18,971 nt of DNA from the NCBI GenBank assembly GCA_029251065.1, contig JAQXEB010000173.1:1-18971 (forward strand), in the 5' to 3' direction. Below the pieces are notes generated by a model, which made no database searches, was not told the origin of the DNA, and saw only the letters and a list, made by a program, of their open reading frames with translations. Below, one piece after another: positions 1 through 7,279 of the stretch; positions within the stretch are counted from its first letter, which is position 1; the number at the start of each line of letters is the position of its first letter. The position numbers were made by a program, and so were the translations under genes. This stretch comes from Luminiphilus sp. Lineage in GTDB: Bacteria > Pseudomonadota > Gammaproteobacteria > Pseudomonadales > Halieaceae.

Positions 1-1443
1 CATCTCTTCAATCGGCAGGTCCAGTGTCTCGCTGTCGAGTTCATTAATCAGAGCAGCAAAGCCTGCGAGCGACGAGCGGGCTCGCGTGCTGAGCAAACTA
101 TTTTGCTGGGTAAGGACGATCGCCTGCCACATGGAAACACCTTGATCACGCGCAATTGCACGCAGGTCGTCGATGGTCTTACTGCCAATACCGCGCGTCG
201 GTGTATTAATAACGCGCTCCAGTGCCGGGTCATCACCACGACCAATAACGAGACGCAAATAGGCCAGCGCACATCGAATCTCTAGGCGTTCGTAAAATCG
301 TTGGCCACCGTAAATTCGATAGGGAAGACCCCCACGTATGAGCGCCTCTTCAATGACTCGGGACTGCGCATTTGACCGATATAAAATGGCACTCGACTTG
401 CGCGTATTTCCCTCATCCGTCCACGCTTGGATTTGTTCCACAATAAAACGGGCTTCATCTTGCTCATTAAATCCCGCGTAAAGCCTAATGAGATCGCCGT
501 CATCGCCATCGGTCCACAAGTCTTTCCCTAAGCGGCCGCCGTTATGGGAAATAACCCCATTAGCGGCGTCTAAAATAGTCTTGGTAGAACGGTAATTCTG
601 CTCGAGACGAACCGTTTGTGTGTCTTTAAAGTCCTGAGTAAACCGCTGAATATTTTCAATTTTAGCGCCGCGCCAACCGTAAATGGATTGATCGTCATCA
701 CCGACGGCAACAATTGGGATCGCATTCCCCGCCAGCACCCGCAGCCAGGCGTACTGAATAGAGTTCGTGTCTTGGAATTCATCGACCAATAAAATATTAA
801 ATCGGCCTTGATAATGCGCCAGTGTCTCAGAGGACTTAAGCCAGAGCTCATGCGCCCGCAGCAAAAGCTCCGCAAAATCGACTAAACCGCCTCGCTGACA
901 GGCCTCTTCGTAAGACGCGTAAATTTTGACCATGGTTTTGGTGTAAAGATCGCCGAGTGGCGGATCAATGTGGCCGGCTCTGAGTCCCTCATCCTTTTGC
1001 CCGTTAATAAACCACTGCGCCTGTCGGGGTGGCCACTTTGCATCGTCAAGACCAAGCTCACGACAAACGCGCTTGACTAGGCGCAACTGGTCGTCACTGT
1101 CTAAAATCTGAAAGTTTTGGGGCAATCCCGCTTCGGCCCAATGTGTTTGTAGCAGCCGATGCGCCAAACCGTGGAACGTACCGATCCATAGACCTTGAGT
1201 CGGTCGTCCAAGCATCTCTTCGATACGACCCCGCATCTCACGCGCAGCTTTATTGGTAAACGTCACTGCCATCACCGAATAAGGCGAGAGCCCTTCTGCA
1301 CGAATCAGCCATGCAATACGGTGCACAAGCACACGGGTTTTACCCGACCCTGCGCCAGCAAGTACCAGCTGGTTGCCTTGTTCCGCAGCCACTGCTGAGC
1401 GCTGCGCCTCATTTAAACCATCGAGAATATCTGAAACATCCAT
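1..1443 (-). CDS. uvrD: DNA helicase II UvrD (3' end outside window)
   Basis: ATP-dependent 3'-5' DNA helicase of superfamily 1A, which acts in nucleotide excision repair and methyl-directed mismatch repair. The 481 codons in the window are the N-terminal two thirds of a protein usually about 720 aa long. The gene runs off the left edge, so the C-terminal 2B part and tail are not seen. Visible motifs: Q motif LNEAQ (10-14), Walker A AGAGSGKT (29-36), motif Ia TFTNKAA (61-67), motif Ib GTFHGLAHRL, motif II DEFQD (221-225), motif III GDDDQSIYGWRGA (248-260), and motif IV QNYRST (282-287). The start MDVSDILDGLNEAQ matches the E. coli UvrD N-terminus (MDVSYLLDSLN) better than Rep, which decides both start and name. 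The gene is divergent from the SPOR gene with 97 nt between the starts. I see no LexA box (CTGT-N8-ACAG) there, so SOS control is not supported. Confidence 0.95.
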   Translation of the reverse strand, partial: MDVSDILDGLNEAQRSAVAAEQGNQLVLAGAGSGKTRVLVHRIAWLIRAEGLSPYSVMAVTFTNKAAREMRGRIEEMLGRPTQGLWIGTFHGLAHRLLQTHWAEAGLPQNFQILDSDDQLRLVKRVCRELGLDDAKWPPRQAQWFINGQKDEGLRAGHIDPPLGDLYTKTMVKIYASYEEACQRGGLVDFAELLLRAHELWLKSSETLAHYQGRFNILLVDEFQDTNSIQYAWLRVLAGNAIPIVAVGDDDQSIYGWRGAKIENIQRFTQDFKDTQTVRLEQNYRSTKTILDAANGVISHNGGRLGKDLWTDGDDGDLIRLYAGFNEQDEARFIVEQIQAWTDEGNTRKSSAILYRSNAQSRVIEEALIRGGLPYRIYGGQRFYERLEIRCALAYLRLVIGRGDDPALERVINTPTRGIGSKTIDDLRAIARDQGVSMWQAIVLTQQNSLLSTRARSSLAGFAALINELDSETLDLPIEEM

Positions 1444-1524
1444 CCTCACAGTGTACTCGAAAGCGCCATTTGAGACGGCATGTAAGGCATTTTTAACGCG
1501 TCTTTCTGATACTCTGTCGTGGGG

Positions 1525-1534
1525 TAAAGGAGGT
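1525..1534 (+). promoter_or_regulatory. Strong Shine-Dalgarno that fixes the SPOR gene start
   Basis: TAAAGGAGGT is a near-perfect complement of the 16S rRNA 3' end and lies 6 nt upstream of ATG 1541. The reading frame is open further upstream to an ATG at 1373, but that start lies inside uvrD on the other strand. This site makes 1541 the true start. Confidence 0.8.
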
Positions 1535-1540
1535 CACAGC

Positions 1541-2761
1541 ATGGACGATAAAGAAGACGATAAAAAACGTGTACTCACGCCGCCGGCTGATTGGTCGGAA
1601 GGCCTCAAACCAAAGGCCTCGAGCGACTACGAAGACGACATTGATGAAAGCACTGATTGGCTGGAAGACGACGACTTCGAAGTGCCGCCCGCGGGCGAAA
1701 CCACCGCGGAGCCCACAATACTAGAGACAGCAGAGAATGAGGCGCCGTCAGCGTCGGAAGCGCTGCTCACAGATCATAGTGAGACAGCGTCTCAGCCTTC
1801 AAACGGCAACACCAAGGTGGCTTGGGCAATCGCGATTATCGGACTGATTACCGCTGTGGGTATGGGCGGTCTTTGGTTGGATACACGCAGCACCGCGGAT
1901 GTCGAGATCGCAGCGCTAAAAGACACTGTCCGCTCACTAAAGCGCGCTGAAAACCAGACAGCCGAACCGGATGCTCAATTAGTGTCAGACTACGCGGCAC
2001 TGACAACACAAAACCGTAATCTCCAAGAACAATACAATGCACTTGTGCGTGAAAACGAAGCTCTAAAAGAAAGAGACGCACAACGCGCCGCCGATGCAAT
2101 AGAAAAAACGCAAATCTCAAAAGCCCCTGAAAAGCCCGCTGCAGCAACAGCGCCATCGCAAAGTGGTGGCCGTTGGTTTGTCAATTTAGAAAGTCATACC
2201 TCACGCGCTGTCGCTGCCGACAGGGCAGCCTTTCTGAGAGGGCAGCTCAAGCCCGTTAATGTTTCAGTTGCAGAAGCCGACGTTGGCGGGCGGCAGTATT
2301 TTAGAATACGGGCGGCAGGCTTTGAATCAAAACGCGATGCCGCGCAGGCGTCAGATTGGATGTCTTTACAGCTTAATGCTGGGCCGTATTGGATTGGAAA
2401 AGCGCCGGCGGATGGCCCAAAGTCTCAAGCGACTCCCACACCTGCGCCTCCTGTTCAGGACATCAAGGAACCTGTCGCCGCCAAGGCGAAAACACCGATT
2501 CGCTTGCAATCACTCCCGATGCAGGAGAATTGGTTTGTCTTCGTAGACACCTATGACCAAGGCAGTCGTGCAGACGCCGTTATTGCTGAGCTCAATACGC
2601 AGGGCCTCGACGCTAAAGTAGCGGTGGAGTCACGGTCTGGAGAGCTCTTTTACCGTGTTCAAGTCGTCGGCATTGGCAGCCGAGCAGACGGTGAATCCAT
2701 TGTCACGCAGCTCAAAGACGGCGAGTTTAAGAATGCTAAGCTCAAAAGGAGCGTCAACTAA
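1541..2761 (+). CDS. Membrane-anchored protein with two SPOR domains
   Basis: A 406-aa bitopic inner-membrane protein. Residues 1-90 are strongly acidic, predicted cytoplasmic, and contain two DW pairs (17-18, 39-40). One TM segment lies at about 93-113, followed by a periplasmic heptad-like stretch at about 121-180 and an Ala/Pro linker. The first SPOR-like domain is at about 210-287 (GGRWFVNLES start, YFRIRAAGF near the end) and the second at about 329-404 (ENWFVFVDTY start, FYRVQVVGI). SPOR domains (Pfam Sporulation related) bind denuded glycan strands at the division septum, so a role in division or septal peptidoglycan is inferred. The gene stands alone on the plus strand, divergent from uvrD, and its TAA overlaps the TAG of the facing membrane-protein gene. 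It does not match DamX, DedD or FtsN closely enough to name it. The first SPOR copy is the more diverged by eye. Confidence 0.85.
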   Translation: MDDKEDDKKRVLTPPADWSEGLKPKASSDYEDDIDESTDWLEDDDFEVPPAGETTAEPTILETAENEAPSASEALLTDHSETASQPSNGNTKVAWAIAIIGLITAVGMGGLWLDTRSTADVEIAALKDTVRSLKRAENQTAEPDAQLVSDYAALTTQNRNLQEQYNALVRENEALKERDAQRAADAIEKTQISKAPEKPAAATAPSQSGGRWFVNLESHTSRAVAADRAAFLRGQLKPVNVSVAEADVGGRQYFRIRAAGFESKRDAAQASDWMSLQLNAGPYWIGKAPADGPKSQATPTPAPPVQDIKEPVAAKAKTPIRLQSLPMQENWFVFVDTYDQGSRADAVIAELNTQGLDAKVAVESRSGELFYRVQVVGIGSRADGESIVTQLKDGEFKNAKLKRSVN

Positions 2762-3057
2762 AACCCGGTAATGTGCGGCATCGGCAGATGCTCCAACATC
2801 AACTGCGTTTTGTCCCAGAGCTCGCCCACACCCAAAGAAATCCATAAAATGGCGACCAAAGTGACGCCAAGCACCACTTTGTGGCGTCGTCCGGAAATTT
2901 TTAACGGCGCCACAATACGTCCCGCAGGCTCGGCGAAAACCAATGCGGCGATAACAGTAATCCCCCAGCCTAGGTAGGGGTCGTTCCCCCAAAACGTCTG
3001 CACAAAACCGGCATAAAACAAAACTCCCGCGACAATGATCGTCAAAAGGTGAGGCAT
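2758..3057 (-). CDS. Small three-TM hypothetical membrane protein
   Basis: A 99-aa protein with three hydrophobic stretches at about 3-22, 29-47 and 61-80, and a basic loop (KISGRRHK, about 53-60) between the second and third. No family is recognised. A Shine-Dalgarno AGGAAAG (3062-3068) precedes the ATG. It is the last gene of a minus-strand series after the cupin gene (37-nt gap), and its TAG overlaps the TAA of the SPOR gene by 4 bases, so the two genes converge. No terminator hairpin is visible between them. The function is unknown; the hydrophobic profile and SD make a real gene likely. Confidence 0.7.
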   Translation of the reverse strand: MPHLLTIIVAGVLFYAGFVQTFWGNDPYLGWGITVIAALVFAEPAGRIVAPLKISGRRHKVVLGVTLVAILWISLGVGELWDKTQLMLEHLPMPHITGF

Positions 3058-3094
3058 TTATCTTTCCTAAGGTGCAGCCAAAACACGCACCGCG

Positions 3095-3469
3095 CTATAA
3101 CCACTGATCAAGCGGTGCGGTCAGTGCAGACTGCGCATCACCTGTGTTAACCACACCGACAGGCTCTACGAGTAGTAGTTTCGCTTCTGTCTCAGCACGA
3201 GGACGATGCAAGCACCCCTTAGGTACGACGACCATTTCCCCTGCATTGAGCGTGAGAGAGCGCTCCTCAAAGTCGATAACCAGCGAGCCTTCAAGCACGA
3301 TAAACGTTTCATCAGTCTCCGTGTGCTCATGCCAGACAAACTCTCCCTGAAGGCGCACGAGCTTGAACTGATAGTCATTCATTTGAGCAATGACTTTGGG
3401 GGTCCATTGGTCATTAAAAAGTGCGAACTTTTCATTGAAGTTAACGGGTAGGGGAATCTGGCTATTCAT
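3095..3469 (-). CDS. Small cupin-domain protein
   Basis: A 124-aa single-domain cupin (Cupin_2 type). Motif 1 is complete: GEFVWHEHTETDETFIVLEG, with the two His and one Glu that normally bind the metal. Motif 2 is GEMVVVPKGCLHRP, with the last metal-ligand His. This suggests a metal-binding beta-barrel; the substrate cannot be told from the sequence. Start choice: GAAGG (3476-3480) lies 6 nt before ATG 3469 but only 3 nt before ATG 3472, so 3469 is preferred. A start at 3496 would extend into the GNAT gene. The gap to the GNAT stop codon is 20 nt, so the gene is probably co-transcribed with it and with purEK. Members of this family often act as small-molecule isomerases, dioxygenases or sensor folds; I make no specific assignment. 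Confidence 0.85.
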   Translation of the reverse strand: MNSQIPLPVNFNEKFALFNDQWTPKVIAQMNDYQFKLVRLQGEFVWHEHTETDETFIVLEGSLVIDFEERSLTLNAGEMVVVPKGCLHRPRAETEAKLLLVEPVGVVNTGDAQSALTAPLDQWL

Positions 3470-3489
3470 CATTGGCCTTCGAGTTTGCG

Positions 3490-4014
3490 TTAACACTTAA
3501 TTTGCTGGTTCCACGTTGACTTTGCCAGCACATAAACCGCTTTATTGTCTGATACATTGTGACTAAAGAGTGCACCGAGCTTGGTCACTGCTGCAATTGA
3601 TCGACTGTTCTCTGGGCCAATATCAAAAAACACTGTATCGAAATATTTGAAACCCAGCGCCAACAAGGCGCCTTTAATCTCGGCATTCGCACCCGTGCCC
3701 CATAGGGACCTCGCCAGGAACATAAAACCAATACGAATACTCGCAGTCTCGGCGTCGAGCCCATAAAACCGTGTGGACCCAACAATGCACTGCGATGATT
3801 TTTAGAGAATCGAGTAGCAACCCAAGCTGTTAAGCAAGCCAGCGTCAAAGAAAAGAGCAAACTTCCCGCGCTGCCATCGATCTCGCTCAGGGTGCTGCGC
3901 CCACACAAGCGGGTCAGCGGCAATGGCGTATAACGATTCGAAGTCGTCTTTCGTGGTTTGGGAGAGTGAGAAGTGCAAGGCCTCGATCGGGGCCTTGAAC
4001 ACGTCGGTATTCAA
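3490..4014 (-). pseudogene. GNAT-family N-acetyltransferase broken by one in-frame TAA
   Basis: The reading frame of 174 codons plus stop is continuous except for TAA at 3802-3804 (codon 71). The N-terminal part (to SLGCYSIL) and the part after the stop (KSSQCIVGSTRFYGLD...) are in the same frame, so this is a nonsense codon, not a frameshift. The second part has the acetyl-CoA-binding stretch RSLWGTGANAEIK and the late GNAT block FFDIGPENSRSIAAVTKLGA. In this RimJ/RimL-like family the segment normally reads through as a strand, a short turn and a strand ending in GS-RF-G. The stop falls in that turn, between beta strands. The likely start is TTG 4014, 29 nt after the purK stop; no ATG or GTG lies between. 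An ATG at 3723 could restart translation, but that product would lack the N-terminal fold. The gene is a pseudogene, a readthrough case or a sequencing error. Confidence 0.8.
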
Positions 4015-4043
4015 TGTCGTAGCCCGCTCAACAACCTAAGGGG

Positions 4044-5120
4044 CTACGTATCATGCAGCTCAGCAATGAGTGCGTTGGCCTCCGATCTAATCAAACTCGC
4101 GTCAGGACCGATTAGCGTTATGTGACCCAACTTTCTACCCCGTCGGAACCCTTTACCGTAAGTTTGAATTAGGGTGCGAATGGGCCCTTCGGGCATTCGG
4201 GCCGGTAATGCATCGCCCAGCAGGTTGACCATGGCCGCCGCTTCAGTGAAGACCGGATTCCTCACAGCATCACCCATGACGCACCCTACATGTTGCGTAA
4301 ACTGATCAGCGCCCAAGGCCCCTATGGTCCAATGGCCGGTGTTGTGAACGCGCGGTGCGATTTCATTGACGATCAATCGTCCCTCGGTGACGAAGAACTC
4401 CACCGCCAAGACCCCCACATAGTTCATGGCTTCAACCAGGCGATTAGCGTAATCAATGGCTTGTTCAGCCATCTCTGGCGCGATGCCCGACGGGACATAG
4501 CTGCCTATCAAAATACCGTCACGCATCACATTTTCAGTCATGGGATAGCATGCGGTGTGGCCGTTTTGATCCCGGCCAATGACAATGGCGTATTCGGTCT
4601 CGATCGCGATCTCCGCTTCAGCAATGACGGGGTAGGCGTCAACTGGAATCGTACTCAGCGACTGGCTGTCAACACGCCACTGACCGCCACCGTCATAGCC
4701 CCCCAACGTGCGTTTACAACGCAGTTGAGCACTGGGCAACGCGGCAAGTGCAGTGTCTAACTCGCTCGGTTTTTCAACCAAACGCCAGGGTGATGTCGGA
4801 ATATTAAGTTGATCGAGCATCGCCTTTTGCGTATCACGCTCGCGCAATATCACCAGAGCCTCGTAATTCGGTGCAAGTCCAATCTCGGCTGCACGCCTCA
4901 GCATTGCATCGGGCAGGCTCTCGCGCTCAACGGTAACCGCATCGCAATCAGCCAGAAACGCGTCTAATTCATCAGGGAAATAAATCGAACCCAAGCCCTC
5001 GACCACGGGGGTTTCGTCGACACACAGATAGGCCACATCGTAACCGAGCCTGTTTGCAGCCTCGCCTAACATTTGGCTCAACTGACCACAGCCGATAACA
5101 CCTAAGCGACCTTTTGACAT
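4044..5120 (-). CDS. purK: N5-carboxyaminoimidazole ribonucleotide synthase PurK
   Basis: An ATP-grasp enzyme of purine synthesis that makes N5-CAIR from AIR, bicarbonate and ATP; the product is passed to PurE. The protein is 358 aa (E. coli 355). The N-terminal Rossmann-like part begins GRLGVIGCGQLSQMLG. The ATP-grasp core shows KRTLGGYDGGGQWRV (136-150), and the metal/ATP end has VNEIAPRVHNTGHWT. A TTG at 5138 overlapping the purE TGA would add six residues (SVRAV region). ATG 5120 fits the family start better, because the conserved G-x-G-Q-L then sits near residue 10. The gene follows purE after 14 nt (or a 4-nt overlap with the TTG start) and shares its transcript. It heads a same-strand series with the GNAT, cupin and small membrane genes. 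Confidence 0.95.
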   Translation of the reverse strand: MSKGRLGVIGCGQLSQMLGEAANRLGYDVAYLCVDETPVVEGLGSIYFPDELDAFLADCDAVTVERESLPDAMLRRAAEIGLAPNYEALVILRERDTQKAMLDQLNIPTSPWRLVEKPSELDTALAALPSAQLRCKRTLGGYDGGGQWRVDSQSLSTIPVDAYPVIAEAEIAIETEYAIVIGRDQNGHTACYPMTENVMRDGILIGSYVPSGIAPEMAEQAIDYANRLVEAMNYVGVLAVEFFVTEGRLIVNEIAPRVHNTGHWTIGALGADQFTQHVGCVMGDAVRNPVFTEAAAMVNLLGDALPARMPEGPIRTLIQTYGKGFRRGRKLGHITLIGPDASLIRSEANALIAELHDT

Positions 5121-5134
5121 AACGGCTCTAACGC

Positions 5135-5620
5135 TCAATCAACAGGGTTAATCGGCACACCCGCAGACTGTGCCTCTCGGTAGCGATCAAGCGCGGCACG
5201 AATGACAGCATCGTCATTTGCCAGCATCGCTGCGGCAAATAAGGCGGCATTAACAGCGCCGGGCTTACCCACTGCAAACGTGGCAACTGGAACACCTTTT
5301 GGCATCTGCACGATCGACATAAGTGCGTCGATTCCATTGAGAACCGTCGCGTCAACAGGGACACCGAGCACCGGTACCGGCGTCATTGCGGCCGCCATAC
5401 CCGGCAAATGTGCCGCCCCGCCCGCACCTGCAATGATCGCTTTAAGACCACGCTCACGCGCTGATCGCGCATATTCATAAAGGCGGTCAGGGGTGCGATG
5501 TGCAGAGACAACCTTGGTTTCATACGACACGCCCAACGTGTCAAAAATGAGCGCGGCATTCTCCATCACGCCCCAATCGGAACGTGAACCCATGATGATA
5601 CCGACGGCAGGTTCAGCCAT
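5135..5620 (-). CDS. purE: N5-carboxyaminoimidazole ribonucleotide mutase PurE
   Basis: Cytosolic mutase converting N5-CAIR to CAIR in purine synthesis, acting after PurK. It is 161 aa from ATG 5620, or 168 aa from ATG 5641. Class I PurE signatures are clear: GIIMGSRSDW (7-16), SAHRTPD (39-45, with the catalytic His 41), and GAGGAAHLPGM (65-75). ATG 5620 is chosen because MAEPAVGIIMGS lines up with the usual short leader before the first strand, and a GAG lies 6 nt before it. The 5641 start has only a weak GAGCG upstream. The gene is first in the purEK group, with a promoter-like TATACT about 30-55 nt upstream. Confidence 0.93.
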   Translation of the reverse strand: MAEPAVGIIMGSRSDWGVMENAALIFDTLGVSYETKVVSAHRTPDRLYEYARSARERGLKAIIAGAGGAAHLPGMAAAMTPVPVLGVPVDATVLNGIDALMSIVQMPKGVPVATFAVGKPGAVNAALFAAAMLANDDAVIRAALDRYREAQSAGVPINPVD

Positions 5621-5664
5621 TAGTTTCTCACTCAGCGCCATTTAGTGGACGCTCGAAAATGGAA

Positions 5665-5696
5665 ACCGGCGAGTATACCTGAGAAAAACAGCCGGT
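5665..5696 (-). promoter_or_regulatory. Candidate purEK promoter with flanking inverted repeat
   Basis: On the minus strand TATACT (5672-5677) is a 5/6 match to the sigma70 -10 box and would start RNA near 5665, shortly before either purE start. The -35 region is weak. The box is bracketed by ACCGGC (5665-5670) and GCCGGT (5691-5696), a perfect 6-bp inverted repeat spaced by 20 nt. This could be an operator. No known regulator is assigned. Confidence 0.4.
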
Positions 5697-5879
5697 ACAG
5701 CGCGAAATCCGATTTAAAAAAGGTGCCACAGCATCCAACGTTTGCGCTCAATGTCGCAAGAAATGTGAGTGTGATTACCCAAGTCGACCGCATCAGTGAT
5801 GATGTTTTCAGATCACTCAATCGACTTGTGGTTGCGCCAGTATATCAGCGACGTCGATGGCCGCGCGTTCGCCGCACGG

Positions 5880-6770
5880 CTATGGGAACACACCCTCTGA
5901 GACCCGTTTTAAATTCTGTACGCCTTTTACCCATTCACGGGATATAGATTGCTCGTGAGAGATCACCTGTTTATCCACTGCAGGATCCAAAAACGCTATT
6001 GTCTTGGTCTCTTTGTTATAAACTTTTGTTCGACCTTGCTGCTTAGCAACAGCAACGTGGTCATACTTGTCGTTGATCCAGTCCATAATCTCCTTACGCG
6101 ACTTGCCGTTCAGTTTTTGGATCAAAATGTTGTATCTCTTGTGAAGGTGGATGTAAGGCGTCTTTACGCCAGACAACTTGAAACGATCAACGCGTTTATC
6201 AACACCAAACTCTAAAAGATGGGGTTTCAGTGCCCGATCAACTTCGCGACCCACCTGTGATCGATATCGGTTTTTTGGAATCTTGATGTACACATGGTCC
6301 TGGCTAAATGACTCCGCCTCGAAATCCATTGCATTCAAGACGCCTATTTCCTCCTCTAGAAACAAATGCCGGTGCGGATTCGCGCCTAGGACCCAACCTT
6401 CTGTCCCACGAACAGCGTCTTTACCAAAAAACCAGTCACTGAACTTCGTGTAAAGCAGGGCGTCTATATCCCAGCCCTCGTAGAAGTCGCGGTTAACTGT
6501 GATGGGTACCCCATCAATTTCAATACCTTTTTGTTCGCACTCGAGTGCAACGCGCAGGTATGTCCCCCACAACCTGATCATCTGAATCGGTGCAGTCAGT
6601 GTTTGGTCTGAAGACCCACGGACTGTGCCAGCACCGTCAAAACGGTCATAACGAACCTCGGTCTTAACCTCGTGGGATTGCTCGACATAGGCACCGTCCG
6701 CCAGTCCCACCTGTCGCTTTTGGGTGCGCGCCGCCTTTCGCGGGACCACAACCTTACACCTTTCTAACAT
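5880..6770 (-). CDS. Unrecognised 296-aa protein
   Basis: I do not recognise a family. The protein is soluble-looking, with no signal peptide or TM segment, and rich in Lys/Arg as well as Asp/Glu. The first 25 residues are basic (VVVPRKAARTQKRQ). An aromatic-rich middle section carries IRLWGTYLRVALE, then FYEGWDIDALL and FSDWFFGKDAV (about 65-120). The section HVYIKIPKNRYRSQVGREVD is basic. Near the C-terminus YNILIQKLNGKSRKEIMDWI has the spacing of a helix-turn-helix-like unit (helix, Gly turn, Ser-x2-Glu-Ile helix). DNA or RNA binding is therefore possible but unproven. The start is ATG 6770 with AAGAGA 7 nt upstream; GTG 6773 directly precedes it. The gene sits alone between glmS and purE, next to an AT-rich block of repeats. 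The first repeat copy lies 40-80 nt upstream of the start, so autoregulation is conceivable. There is no partner gene in the block. Confidence 0.75.
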   Translation of the reverse strand: MLERCKVVVPRKAARTQKRQVGLADGAYVEQSHEVKTEVRYDRFDGAGTVRGSSDQTLTAPIQMIRLWGTYLRVALECEQKGIEIDGVPITVNRDFYEGWDIDALLYTKFSDWFFGKDAVRGTEGWVLGANPHRHLFLEEEIGVLNAMDFEAESFSQDHVYIKIPKNRYRSQVGREVDRALKPHLLEFGVDKRVDRFKLSGVKTPYIHLHKRYNILIQKLNGKSRKEIMDWINDKYDHVAVAKQQGRTKVYNKETKTIAFLDPAVDKQVISHEQSISREWVKGVQNLKRVSEGVFP

Positions 6771-6809
6771 CACGACATCTCTTGAAGTCTCTTAAGCCTC
6801 ATCGTATCA

Positions 6810-6850
6810 CGAAACACTTATTATTATTTATAAGTGATTAAAGGTGTTTT
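6810..6850. repeat. AT-rich inverted-repeat element, copy A
   Basis: 41 bp: CGAAACACTT, a 24-nt spacer with 21 A/T, then GTGTTTT. The outer arms AAACAC and GTGTTT are inverted repeats. An inner pair CACTTAT (6815-6821) and ATAAGTG (6830-6836) adds a second palindrome with an 8-nt loop. It lies 40-80 nt upstream of the start of the unknown gene, where a promoter or operator would be expected. Confidence 0.75.
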
Positions 6851-6954
6851 TTACTAATGTGATTACAAATGACTGTCCGGCGAGGTTTGCTGGATATCCA
6901 TCTGGCGTTCTCGATCGTGCAACGCACGCGAGCATTTTTAACTGTCAGTATTCG

Positions 6955-6995
6955 CGAAACACTTTTTAGAATTTTAATAAATAAACGCGTGTTTT
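6955..6995. repeat. AT-rich inverted-repeat element, copy B
   Basis: 41 bp: CGAAACACTT, a 24-nt spacer with 20 A/T, then GTGTTTT. The ends and spacer length are identical to copy A, while the spacer sequence is different. It lies in the same orientation, 104 bp after copy A. Confidence 0.75.
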
Positions 6996-7189
6996 CAATT
7001 TTTACAGCAGATCCTGGATAATACGCTTGAAAGGGCAGAGCAGTTCCGATTAATCCCGATATCAGAAACGCCGAGCGTTGTGGTCAACAAACGCAAAAAG
7101 AGCTAGGCTACCTTAACAATCCCAACGATTCATCGAAGGGATCTTGCCGCAGCGTCCAGAGTTTCGAGGCTTCTCTCGAAGTCGAAGTT

Positions 7190-7231
7190 CAGGTGTCAGG
7201 TGTCAGGTGTCAGGTGTCAGGTGTCAGGTGT
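7190..7231. repeat. Six perfect tandem copies of a 7-mer (CAGGTGT)
   Basis: Positions 7190-7231 are six exact head-to-tail copies of CAGGTGT with no mismatch, followed by CCC. The array has no spacers, so it is not CRISPR. The period of 7 is not a codon multiple, so it is not a coding repeat. Perfect identity implies recent or ongoing slippage, or selection. Iteron-like binding or a mobile-element end are alternatives, neither of them shown. Confidence 0.95.
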
Positions 7232-7279
7232 CCCATTATTCGCAATGAGAACACCGAATATGTCGTAACGCCGCCCGAC

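Noticed and set aside
1444..1540. LexA/SOS box in the uvrD upstream region
   Set aside because: No CTGT-N8-ACAG or close variant was found in the 97-nt divergent interval.
3490..4014. Frameshift as the cause of the broken GNAT gene
   Set aside because: Codon positions on both sides of the break are in register, so only the TAA at 3802-3804 interrupts it.
5732..5747. PurR-box-like sequence upstream of purE
   Set aside because: The right half matches well but the left half is poor (about 11 of 16 overall). It lies too far upstream of the candidate promoter, and PurR is mainly known from enteric-type groups.
7190..7231. Possible CRISPR array
   Set aside because: The units are 7 bp and directly abut with no spacers, and no cas genes are present.
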